From DATJBC01 sp035515515 (GTDB taxonomy: Bacteria > Actinomycetota > Acidimicrobiia > Acidimicrobiales > UBA8190), in NCBI GenBank assembly GCA_035515515.1, contig DATJBC010000133.1:1-10772 (forward strand): a stretch of 10,772 nucleotides of DNA, written 5' to 3'. The notes under the pieces were generated by a model. That model did not search any database and was not told where the DNA came from. It saw only the letters and a list, made by a program, of their open reading frames with translations. A program made the position numbers and the translations under genes. Numbering within the stretch: the stretch's first letter is position 1; each line of letters starts with the position of its first letter. Positions 1 to 5,861 of the stretch are shown piece by piece.

Positions 1-1800
1 GGCCACCAGCCCGCCCACCAGGGCCGCCACCAGGCCCAGGAGCACGGTCCCCGCGCCGATGGGGGCGGACAGCTTGATCTTGGTGGAGCTGGCCGCCGTG
101 GTCGCCTGGTGGAAGATGCTCCCCACCGTCGACGCGCCCACGGCCGCGCCGGAGCTGGTGGAGGTGAGCTGCGGGCCCAGCGCGCCGATGGCGGCGCAGA
201 TGCCGATGCCCAAGGCGACGCCCAGCACCGCCCCCAGGACCCCGATGCCCACCGTCTCGCCCACGATCTGCCGGATGACCCGGCCCCGCGACCATCCGAT
301 GGCCCGCAGCGTGCCGATCTCGCGCACCCGCTTGGCCACGCTCGACAGCGTGAGCAGCGCCGCGATCAGGAAGGCGGCGAGGAGCACGATGACCGCCAGC
401 GCGCCGCCGAGGTGCGTCGCCAGCGTGTGGGCGTCCGACAGGCTCCCGGTCACCTGGTTGGCCAGCGACTTCGAGGTGAGGACCTGGGCGCCGGGGAGCT
501 CCTTGTGGATGGCGGCCGCCACCGCGCTCACGTCGGACGACTTCGACACCTTGACGAGCACCTCGTTCACGCGGCCGCTGTTGGAGCCGAGCGACTGCAG
601 CGTCGAGATGTCGAAGTAGATGTCCGAGGTGTCCCCGGTGAGCGTGGGGTTCACCAGCCCCACCACCGTGAAGGTGGTCTTGTCGATGGTGAGCTGCTGG
701 CCCACCTTGACGTTGTTGGCGCTGGCGTAGGCGGTGTTGACGAGGAGCTCGTCCGCCGGCGACGAGCCGAACCACTTCCCCGCCACCAGCTGCGCCTTGG
801 TGATGAGGCCCGTGGAGGTGTCCGTCGGGTTCACCCCGGCCACCGTGTAGGTCTTGGTCTGCGTGTCGGTCTGGGGTGGGTTGAGCACGCGCGTGATGGT
901 CTGCTCGGGGACGACCACCTTGGCGATGTACTGCTGGTCGGCCTCCGGCAGGCACTCCTGGAACGCGGCGCCGCCGCCGAAGAGGCCGAAGCGACCCCCG
1001 CCACCACCACCTCCCCCGCGACCGGGCGAGGGGGCCGTGGTGGCGGTGGGACCTGCCCCCGAGTTGCCCGTGGCGCCGCCCCCGGAACCGAAGGTCACGC
1101 CCTTGGACTCGAGGCACTGCTGGACCTGCTCCTCCTGCGCCTGGGTGAGCGGCGGCGGGCGCACGGTCTGCTGCACCGTCTGTCCCCCGGTCGTGACGGT
1201 GTCGGTGAGGTTGGGGACCGTCCCCGACTCGTGGATGGCCTGGAGCGACAGCCCCGGCACCGCCGAGGAGACGCCGGGGATCTTCGACACCACCGACACC
1301 GCCTGGTTGGGGAAGGTGATGAGCGTCCCGGGCACGAAGAAGTCGTAGGTGAACTGGGTGCCCGCCGGCCCGAGCTTGGACAGGTCGGTGAGCACCGACG
1401 AGTTGGCGTCGAGCAGGGCCGCCTGGTCCGAGGAGTTCAGCTGGTTGATGCCGGCCGCCCCGCCGAGGCCCCGGCCGGCTCCCCCGGCGAAGAAGCCGCG
1501 GCCGCCACCACCGCCGCCACCACCACTACCGCCGCCGCCGCCGGGGAACCCTCCGGGGGCCGTCGTGGTCGTGGTGGTGGACCCCGTCGACGACGTCGCC
1601 CCCACGGTGCGGGTCACGATGATGTCGGTTCCGACCGTCGAGAGCGGGGACAGGACCTTGTTCTGGGCCTGGGTCAGGCCGTTGGACACGCCCACGATGC
1701 CCATCACGAGTCCCACGCCCGCCGCCAGGCCGACGGCTGTCACCACGGTGCGGCTCCACCGCCGGCGGAGCTCGTTCCACGCGTACCCGACAGAGACCAT
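1..1800 (-). CDS. ABC transporter permease, MacB/FtsX type (3' end cut by window edge)
   Basis: Integral membrane permease of a MacB-like ABC exporter; the ATPase partner is not in the window. The minus-strand frame is open for 600 codons from ATG at 1800 to the left edge. TM1 is at about residues 20-40, a large extracellular domain at 41-460, TM2 at 463-486, then the FtsX hallmark VAKRVREIGTLRAIGWSRG (488-506), TM3 at about 518-538 and TM4 starting near 581, so only a short tail should be missing. The start is supported by GGAGGT at 1810-1805, four bases upstream. Odd features: the extracellular domain carries a Ser/Thr-rich then Gly-rich stretch (70-118) and a second insert (221-291) with two cysteines, C229 and C283, flanking an eight-glycine run. 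Family assignment is firm. Substrate is unknown; a signal- or cell-envelope-related role is only a guess. Confidence 0.93.
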   Translation of the reverse strand, partial: MVSVGYAWNELRRRWSRTVVTAVGLAAGVGLVMGIVGVSNGLTQAQNKVLSPLSTVGTDIIVTRTVGATSSTGSTTTTTTAPGGFPGGGGGSGGGGGGGGRGFFAGGAGRGLGGAAGINQLNSSDQAALLDANSSVLTDLSKLGPAGTQFTYDFFVPGTLITFPNQAVSVVSKIPGVSSAVPGLSLQAIHESGTVPNLTDTVTTGGQTVQQTVRPPPLTQAQEEQVQQCLESKGVTFGSGGGATGNSGAGPTATTAPSPGRGGGGGGGGRFGLFGGGAAFQECLPEADQQYIAKVVVPEQTITRVLNPPQTDTQTKTYTVAGVNPTDTSTGLITKAQLVAGKWFGSSPADELLVNTAYASANNVKVGQQLTIDKTTFTVVGLVNPTLTGDTSDIYFDISTLQSLGSNSGRVNEVLVKVSKSSDVSAVAAAIHKELPGAQVLTSKSLANQVTGSLSDAHTLATHLGGALAVIVLLAAFLIAALLTLSSVAKRVREIGTLRAIGWSRGRVIRQIVGETVGIGVLGAVLGVALGIGICAAIGALGPQLTSTSSGAAVGASTVGSIFHQATTAASSTKIKLSAPIGAGTVLLGLVAALVGGLVA

Positions 1801-1894
1801 CAACACCTCCGACACACGCCGCCCGACGCGGGGCATGGTAGGCATCGAAGCTGGCAAGTCTCTGTGAAGTGACGCCCGGGCGGCCGTCGCCCTG

Positions 1895-1916
1895 GGTTTC
1901 TCAGTGGTTTCTCAGT
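1895..1916 (-). promoter_or_regulatory. Perfect tandem 11-bp direct repeat, probable response-regulator box
   Basis: GGTTTCTCAGT occurs twice back to back (1895-1905 and 1906-1916); read toward the permease this is ACTGAGAAACC twice. It lies about 95 bp upstream of the permease start. OmpR/PhoB-family response regulators bind direct repeats with 11-bp spacing, and CTCAG-containing repeats recall actinobacterial MprA-type boxes. The repeats are AT-richer than the surroundings. No convincing -35/-10 pair was found between the repeat and the start codon. The regulator is not encoded in the window. Confidence 0.55.
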
Positions 1917-1942
1917 TGCCGGTGCACGGCGGTGCGGGCGTC

Positions 1943-1962
1943 CGCGCCGCGCACGCGGCGCG
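1943..1962 (-). terminator. GC hairpin ending the arsR-SRPBCC unit
   Basis: CGCGCCGC, loop GCAC, GCGGCGCG form a perfect 8-bp stem with a 4-nt loop, starting eight bases beyond the stop codon of the SRPBCC gene. There is no T-tract, which is common for actinobacterial terminators. It would separate this unit from the promoter region of the downstream permease. Confidence 0.5.
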
Positions 1963-1970
1963 CGCCGGCG

Positions 1971-2501
1971 TCAGGCGTCCTCGAAGCCAGGGGGCGGGCC
2001 CTCCTGGGGGCCGAGGAGCGGCGAGAACCGCGCCGCATAGTGCTCGAACAGGGGCCGCCATGCCCCCGCGGCCGGCGCCCGGCCCACCAGCCGTTCCAGG
2101 CAGACGTCCCATCCGGCCGCGTTGCGGGCCGCCGTGGGGCCGGAGAGGACGTCGCACCGCACCAGGCGGGTGCCACCCGCCGGTGTCGGGCTGAGCTCGA
2201 AGCGCAGCACCTCGTCGCCCCACGTGTAGACGAGCAGGCGCGGCTCGTCCCGGGCGAGCACCGTGCCGGTGAGGACCGTGTCGCCGTGGCCCGGGAACCG
2301 GAAGACCATCGCCGACCCCACCTCCCACTCGCCGATGTCGATCCGGCACGGGAACCAGGCCTCGAGCTCCGACGGCTCGGTGAGGGCGCGCCACACGACC
2401 GCCGGCGGGCCCTCGAGGTCGCGCTCGAAGCGGATGACGGCGCGGCCCCCCTCGGTGTGCACCGTGCCCAGGCGCGTGGCGTCGGCGCCGGGCTCGCTCA
2501 C
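1971..2501 (-). CDS. SRPBCC / AHSA1-like domain protein
   Basis: Predicted 176-residue soluble protein of the START/SRPBCC fold (AHSA1-like 'activator of Hsp90 ATPase' group in databases; no Hsp90 role is implied in bacteria). The N-terminal strand and helix VIRFERDLEGPPAVVWRALTE (22-42), then LEAWFPCRI (47-54), and the hydrophobic strands TVLTGTVLARDEPRLLVYTWG and LRFELSP are typical of the family; the C-terminal helix WDVCLERLVG (131-140) closes the cavity. A GTG start at 2501-2499 was chosen because it overlaps the TGA of the arsR gene (GTGA), a classic coupling. An in-frame start at 2561 would give 20 extra low-complexity residues inside arsR. ArsR-SRPBCC pairs are very common; the small hydrophobic ligand of the cavity is unknown. 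Confidence 0.88.
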   Translation of the reverse strand: MSEPGADATRLGTVHTEGGRAVIRFERDLEGPPAVVWRALTEPSELEAWFPCRIDIGEWEVGSAMVFRFPGHGDTVLTGTVLARDEPRLLVYTWGDEVLRFELSPTPAGGTRLVRCDVLSGPTAARNAAGWDVCLERLVGRAPAAGAWRPLFEHYAARFSPLLGPQEGPPPGFEDA

Positions 2502-2821
2502 CGGGCGCGCCCCGTCGTCCGGGCCACGTGGGCGCCCAGGCGGTCCAGGCGCTCCGCCCACAGGCCGCGGTAGGGGGCCAACCAGGCGTCGAGATCGGCC
2601 AGCGGCTCGGGCCGGATCCGGTACAGCCGACGCTGGCCGTCGGGGCGCACCTCCACCAGGCCGGCCTCCTTCAGCACCCGCAGGTGCTTGGACACCGCCG
2701 GTTGGCTGAGCGCCAGCGGCCGCACCAGGGAGCCCACGGGGCGTTCACCGTGGCGCAGCAGGTCGAGGATGCGCCTGCGGTGGGGCTCGGCCAGCGCCTC
2801 GATCGCCGTCATCGCGGCCAT
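2498..2821 (-). CDS. ArsR-family winged-helix repressor
   Basis: 107-residue transcription factor with an ArsR-type winged helix: LAEPHRRRILDLL (10-22), the helix-turn-helix SQPAVSKHLRVLKEAGLV (39-56) with its recognition helix, and the wing VRPDGQRRLYRIRPEPL (58-74). It has no cysteine, and no metal-site motif of ArsR/SmtB sensors is visible, so it belongs to the metal-independent group usually paired with SRPBCC genes. It probably represses its own operon through the dyad at 2829-2862. Start: ATG at 2821; a second in-frame ATG lies three codons in. No Shine-Dalgarno sequence precedes either, and promoter geometry suggests a leaderless transcript. The last codons overlap the downstream GTG. 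Confidence 0.93.
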   Translation of the reverse strand: MAAMTAIEALAEPHRRRILDLLRHGERPVGSLVRPLALSQPAVSKHLRVLKEAGLVEVRPDGQRRLYRIRPEPLADLDAWLAPYRGLWAERLDRLGAHVARTTGRAR

Positions 2822-2826
2822 GCCAG

Positions 2827-2862
2827 CGTATGCCTCTACAGAAATATCTCTGTCAAGGCATA
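2827..2862 (-). promoter_or_regulatory. arsR promoter embedded in a 34-bp dyad operator
   Basis: TATGCCT(2829-2835)..ACAGA(2838-2842)..TCTGT(2849-2853)..AGGCATA(2856-2862) forms a dyad centred between 2845 and 2846, with 14 of 17 pairs complementary. On the minus strand a perfect -35 TTGACA occupies 2856-2851. The best -10 is CATACG at 2832-2827 (18-bp spacer), which would put the start of transcription at or next to the ATG at 2821. The dyad covers both promoter elements, as expected of an autorepressor operator. The -10 assignment is tentative. Confidence 0.7.
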
Positions 2863-2865
2863 GAT

Positions 2866-2879
2866 GGGGCCCTCGCCCC
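2866..2879 (-). terminator. Short hairpin after the stress-protein gene
   Basis: GGGGC, loop CCTC, GCCCC: a 5-bp GC stem beginning six bases past the stop codon at 2887-2885. It lies between that gene and the -35 of arsR. Short stem and no T-tract, so weak support. Confidence 0.3.
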
Positions 2880-2884
2880 TCGGG

Positions 2885-3214
2885 TCAGCCCCGACCGAGG
2901 GCGCGGGCCAACTCGGACTTGTTCATGCGGGACCGGCCCCTCACGCCGCGCTGGCGGGCCTCGTTGTACAGCTGGTCGTAGGTGGGCCCGCCCGGGCCCC
3001 GGTGGGAGCGCAGCCCGCCGCGCCGCCCCGACGAGATGTCGCGCACCGAGGACGGGCTGGCCGTGGCCGACTCCCCGGCCCGCGCCCGCTCCTTGTTGAC
3101 CGTGCGGGCCGCGATGGAGGTCGCCTCGTCCTCGGAGCGGCCGTGCTCCTCGAGGCCCTCCCTGATGTGCGTGTACTGCCGTGCGCGCGTGTCGCTCCAC
3201 GAGCCCTGGGGCAT
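2885..3214 (-). CDS. Small 'plasmid stabilization'-type protein with Rho_N/SAP-like C-terminus
   Basis: 109-residue, highly charged, soluble protein. The N-terminal half MPQGSWSDTRARQYTHIREG followed by a helix (EDEATSIAARTVNKERA, 28-44) is a pattern I recognise from actinobacterial and proteobacterial proteins labelled 'plasmid stabilization protein', though no plasmid role is established. The middle SSGRRGGLRSHRGPGG (61-76) is flexible and basic. The end, YDQLYNEARQRG...RSRMNKSELARAL (79-106), resembles the Rho N-terminal/SAP-like helix-extended-helix fold, suggesting nucleic-acid contact. ATG at 3214 was chosen over an upstream in-frame start at 3295 because AGGAGGG lies at the right distance and the upstream extension is low-complexity. 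A stress-sigma-like promoter precedes it. Confidence 0.85.
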   Translation of the reverse strand: MPQGSWSDTRARQYTHIREGLEEHGRSEDEATSIAARTVNKERARAGESATASPSSVRDISSGRRGGLRSHRGPGGPTYDQLYNEARQRGVRGRSRMNKSELARALGRG

Positions 3215-3294
3215 GGACCCTCCTCTCCTCGCCGCCGTGCAGCACGCCACCGCCGGTCGACGTCGGCCGGCGGCGCCCGGTGCGTCCCTGGGCA

Positions 3295-3320
3295 CTACCC
3301 CGATCCCCCCGGCCCGAACC
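3295..3320 (-). promoter_or_regulatory. Possible SigF/SigB-type stress promoter
   Basis: On the minus strand GGTTC (3320-3316), 15 bases, then GGGTA (3300-3296) approximates the actinobacterial SigF/SigB consensus GGTTT-N15-17-GGGTA with one mismatch in the -35. It would start transcription near 3288, about 75 bases before the ATG at 3214. Short GC-rich motif, so it could be chance; the downstream gene type makes it plausible. Confidence 0.3.
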
Positions 3321-3326
3321 GGGCCC

Positions 3327-3344
3327 TGTCAGGCGTTCCTGACA
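3327..3344. repeat. Perfect palindrome TGTCAGG-CGTT-CCTGACA
   Basis: Perfect 7-bp arms with a 4-bp centre, directly after the hairpin at 3311-3325. It could be an operator for a dimeric regulator, a hairpin in a transcript, or a copy of a dispersed palindromic element. Only one copy is seen here. Function unknown. Confidence 0.5.
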
Positions 3345-3524
3345 CATCGGTGCGGGGACCTCCGAGGCCGTCACCCTGCGTGGCCCGGACCCAGGGAGTG
3401 CGACGTCGCGCGGTCGGGCGCGCCGGACGAGCACCCTCCGGGCTCGCCACGGTCCCGCTGCGCGCGCCCGTTACAGACGGGGTATCCGCCCGCCGATGAC
3501 CTTGTCGTGGACCGACGACCCGAC

Positions 3525-3815
3525 ATGAGCCCCACCCGCGACGCCGGCGGCACGCGGACCCCGCTGGTGTGCGCAGCCGCCGTGCTGGCGGTGTTCGTGG
3601 TGACCGTGACCGTCCTGGCGGTCAAGGCGGGCGCCAACGCCGCGATGCTCGCCACGATCTTCATCGTCGTGATGGCCGCCACCGCCTGCGGCCTGTGGGG
3701 GACGGCCATGGCCGTGCGCGAGACCCATCCGCACGGCCAGATCACCGAACCCGTCGTCGACGAGCACCTCGCCGCGTCGGGCGTCGACGCGCTCCACCGC
3801 ACACCCAGCGCCTGA
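3525..3815 (+). CDS. Small two-helix membrane protein, function unknown
   Basis: Predicted 96-residue protein not recognised as a named family. After a short polar start (MSPTRDAGGTRTP) come two hydrophobic helices, at about residues 14-35 and 41-66, and a polar tail of about 30 residues (RETHPHGQITEPVVDEHLAA...) that would face one side of the membrane. Codon third positions are almost all G or C, supporting coding. The start is uncertain: ATG 3525 gives the most compact protein, GTG 3507 is an alternative, and neither has a clear Shine-Dalgarno sequence. The gene converges with the CAP-domain gene; the two stops are about 90 bases apart. Confidence 0.6.
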   Translation: MSPTRDAGGTRTPLVCAAAVLAVFVVTVTVLAVKAGANAAMLATIFIVVMAATACGLWGTAMAVRETHPHGQITEPVVDEHLAASGVDALHRTPSA

Positions 3816-3823
3816 GACCTGCC

Positions 3824-3847
3824 AGGCGCGGAGGCGAGCCGGCGCCT
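3824..3847. terminator. Weak hairpin between convergent genes
   Basis: AGGCGC (3824-3829) pairs with GCGCCT (3842-3847) around a 12-nt loop, nine bases after the stop of the small membrane protein and in the space between two convergent genes. Short stem and no T-tract; a possible bidirectional terminator. Confidence 0.25.
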
Positions 3848-3906
3848 CGGTGCGCCAGCGCGTTCGGGCACGCCAGTGGCTGCGCACGCTCCGGCGCGTC
3901 AGCGCG

Positions 3907-5031
3907 TCAGCGAGCTCCCGCCGCCACCGCCTGGCCCCACGTGTAGACGTAGTACGAGGGGCTGCGGTTGACGAGCACGAAGAGCTCGGTGTCGCTCATC
4001 CACGGCGCCGCCCCCGCGGGGGAAGCCTCGGCGGCACCCATCACCAGGACGCCGTGGGAGGCGGCGATCTGCGCGGCCGAGAAGCCCAGGATGTTGTCAC
4101 GGTGGCCCCAGCACCCGCCGCCGCCCCCGCCGCACGCCAGGTTGCCCGACCCCGGACCGTCGTCGTACATCCAGCTGTAGTTCGAGCCCAGGGCGCCGGC
4201 GTTCTCCGCCCAGTTCGACGCCCACGCCAACATCCCCACGCCGGGCGGCACGACGCTGGGGGTCGGGTCGGTCATGCTCTGGGCGGCCGACTGGGCGTCC
4301 TCGTCGAACTCGTTCACGAGCCCGATCGCCGGTGGCAGTCCGCGGTCGACGCGTTCGGTGTCGGCCAGCACGAACAGCTGCTCGGCGGGCGTCAACGCGC
4401 TGTAGTCGGACGGAAGCGCCATGGAGCCCAGGCCCTCGCGGGCGCGGGCGTTGTCGGTGGCCTGCAGCGTGGCGGCCAGGCACGGCGCGGTGACGGCGCC
4501 GTCGGACCGGCAGATCGACTCGAACTGGGGGCTGGGGCTGAGGCTCGCCGGCGGGTTGCCGGGCGGCAGGATCCCGGCGGCGTGGGCGGGCGCCGGTGGC
4601 GGCGCGGGGCGCGGGGCCGGGCGGGGCGCCGGCCGGGGAGGGGGGGCGGGGGCCGGACGCGTGTGGGGGACGGGCGCCGCCGCCACGGCGGCCACGGGCG
4701 GCGCGGGCGCCGTCGTGGGGGGGGCCGGAGGCAGGGGCGGCGTGGTGGTCGGGGTGGTGACGGTGGTGGCGTCCTGGTGCTCGCGCTGCTCCTGTTCGAT
4801 GATGCGCCGCATGGCCACCAGCGGGTTGGGGCGGTGCGGGCCGGCCGTCGTGTGGCGCGCGTGGTCGTGGGTCTTGCCGGAGGCCGACGCCGCCGCGGTG
4901 CCCGCGGTGGCGGCGAGGATCCCCGCGCCGGGCAGCGACATCATCACGCCCAGGCGCGCGATCGACCGGCTGGCGGGGCGACGGGCGTTACGTCGCGCCG
5001 AACGCACGGTGGTGACAGGTTTGCCGGTCAT
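3907..5031 (-). CDS. Secreted CAP/SCP-domain protein with Pro/Ala-rich stalk
   Basis: 374-residue exported protein. Residues 1-50 form a signal peptide: Arg-rich start, hydrophobic LGVMMSLPGAGILAATAG, cleavage likely after ASA near 50. Residues 51-95 are polar with a short helix, and 96-152 a long Pro/Ala/Arg stalk (repeated RPAP units) of cell-wall-spanning type. The C-terminal half (about 185-374) looks like a bacterial CAP (SCP/PR1) domain: helix LADTERVDRGLPPAIGLV, then WASNWAENAGA and the CAP-type motif CWGHRDNILG (307-316) with H310. Cysteines C174, C184, C300 and C307 could form two disulfides; a six-glycine run lies between C300 and C307. Start ATG 5031 is favoured because it gives a clean signal peptide; the open frame extends upstream to 5217 but reads as non-coding. 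Shine-Dalgarno is weak. Extracellular role unknown. Confidence 0.85.
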   Translation of the reverse strand: MTGKPVTTVRSARRNARRPASRSIARLGVMMSLPGAGILAATAGTAAASASGKTHDHARHTTAGPHRPNPLVAMRRIIEQEQREHQDATTVTTPTTTPPLPPAPPTTAPAPPVAAVAAAPVPHTRPAPAPPPRPAPRPAPRPAPPPAPAHAAGILPPGNPPASLSPSPQFESICRSDGAVTAPCLAATLQATDNARAREGLGSMALPSDYSALTPAEQLFVLADTERVDRGLPPAIGLVNEFDEDAQSAAQSMTDPTPSVVPPGVGMLAWASNWAENAGALGSNYSWMYDDGPGSGNLACGGGGGGCWGHRDNILGFSAAQIAASHGVLVMGAAEASPAGAAPWMSDTELFVLVNRSPSYYVYTWGQAVAAGAR

Positions 5032-5337
5032 GTCGCGTTCCGGGCGCCGTACGTGACCAGCCGCGCTGTCGCGGCACGTGAAGATGCGCGATCCGCCTCT
5101 TCCGCCGCTCCTCCGCCCGGCAGGGCACCCGTGTGCGACCGTAGTGAACGATGCACGTGTGTGCCAATCCAGAGGGACAACGTTCGGCCAAAGCGCGGAC
5201 ACGATCCGCCACGGCAATGAGCACCAGCCTCACCGGGAACGACGCGCCCATCAAACACGTCGCACCTCAAGGGTCACAATGGTGGCAATGACAACTGCAT
5301 CCCACCGTCGGGCCACGCACCGGCGCGGACGCTCCTG
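5032..5337. other. 306-bp divergent intergenic region (CAP gene / Nudix gene)
   Basis: No gene supported. It is somewhat AT-richer than the flanks, especially 5160-5300, and must hold both divergent promoters, but no confident -35/-10 pair was found for either. An imperfect inverted repeat, GGCACCCGTGTGC (5124-5136) and GCACGTGTGTGCC (5153-5165), pairs 10 of 13 positions. I compared the leader of the CAP gene with the ydaO (c-di-AMP) riboswitch, which often precedes actinobacterial cell-wall genes, and did not see its conserved blocks. Confidence 0.5.
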
Positions 5338-5832
5338 ATGGCGCGCACCAGCGCCGGGCTCCTGCTCTACCGGTGGAACAGCGACGGTGACCTCGAAGTT
5401 CTCCTCGTGCACCCGGGTGGGCCGATCTGGGCGCACCGCGACGCCGGGGCCTGGTCCATCCCCAAAGGTGAATACACGGCGGACGAGGATCCCGCGGCGC
5501 GCGCCGAGGCGGAATTCGCCGAGGAGCTCGGGCAACCCCCGCCACCGGGACGGCGCGTCGACCTGGGCGAGATCGTGCAGGCCGGCGGCAAGCGGGTGCG
5601 CGCCTGGGCGGTGCACGGCGACATCGACGTCACCGCCGTGACCAGCAACCAATTCGAGATGGAGTGGCCGCCGCGTTCGGGGCAACGTCGGGCGTTCCCC
5701 GAGGTAGACCGGGCGGCGTGGTGCGCGCTGCCCGACGCCCGCGCCAAGCTCAACGTCGGCCAACTTCCCCTCCTCGACCGCCTCCCCGATGCCATCACTA
5801 CGGACGACCACGACGGGGCTTGCGGGGGTTGA
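5338..5832 (+). CDS. Nudix hydrolase (MutT-like) with variant Nudix box
   Basis: 164-residue cytosolic Nudix protein of the group beginning SAGLLLYR..., followed by EVLLVHPGGPIWAHRDAGAWSIPKGEY. The Nudix box spans residues 44-66: G44, E50, E59, F60, E62, E63 and G65 are present, so the metal-binding glutamates are kept, but A58 occupies the position of the usual arginine (GCG codon at 5509-5511) and Q66 the usual hydrophobic residue. Activity is therefore likely but not certain; the substrate (a nucleoside diphosphate derivative) is unknown. ATG 5338 is the natural family start, although no Shine-Dalgarno is seen. It is followed after about 30 bases by the channel gene on the same strand, so co-transcription is likely. 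Confidence 0.9.
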   Translation: MARTSAGLLLYRWNSDGDLEVLLVHPGGPIWAHRDAGAWSIPKGEYTADEDPAARAEAEFAEELGQPPPPGRRVDLGEIVQAGGKRVRAWAVHGDIDVTAVTSNQFEMEWPPRSGQRRAFPEVDRAAWCALPDARAKLNVGQLPLLDRLPDAITTDDHDGACGG

Positions 5833-5861
5833 GGGGCCGCCCTGGGGGTAGTGGGACGGAT

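Larger units (their letters stand above)
3215..3524. other. 310-bp intergenic region between divergent genes, with two perfect hairpins
   Basis: No credible gene. It holds the leader and promoter of the minus-strand stress gene and the upstream region of the plus-strand membrane-protein gene. GGCCCG-AAC-CGGGCC (3311-3325) overlaps the putative -35 above. One base further is TGTCAGG-CGTT-CCTGACA (3327-3344). A GGGTAT hexamer at 3480-3485 resembles a stress-sigma -10 facing the membrane protein, but I found no matching -35. Confidence 0.6.

Noticed and set aside
1501..1560. GCC/CCA trinucleotide repeat as a CRISPR or microsatellite element
   Set aside because: It is in-frame glycine coding of the permease with mixed codons, not a regular repeat array.
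109..1872. 587-codon plus-strand open frame, rich in Arg, His and Gly
   Set aside because: It is the antisense shadow of the ABC permease; high GC keeps the opposite frame open. Composition is unnatural and no domain is visible, whereas the minus-strand frame carries FtsX motifs.
3470..3485. Stress-sigma promoter for the small membrane protein (GGGTAT at 3480)
   Set aside because: No GTTT-like -35 at 14-17 bases upstream; the hexamer alone is not enough.
2982..3524. Long upstream extension of the small membrane protein frame
   Set aside because: It overlaps the stress-protein gene on the other strand and has no coding-like sequence before MSPTRD; only the last 96 codons look real.
5032..5200. 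ydaO/c-di-AMP riboswitch leader of the CAP gene
   Set aside because: The gene type fits, but the conserved sequence blocks of the riboswitch were not found by eye.
3850..5220. 456-codon plus-strand open frame opposite the CAP gene
   Set aside because: Antisense shadow; low-complexity Arg/Gly run corresponds to the Pro/Ala stalk on the other strand.
5664..5861. Upstream extension of the MscS-type frame, including ATG 5664
   Set aside because: It lies within the Nudix gene in another frame and is Arg/Pro-rich shadow sequence.
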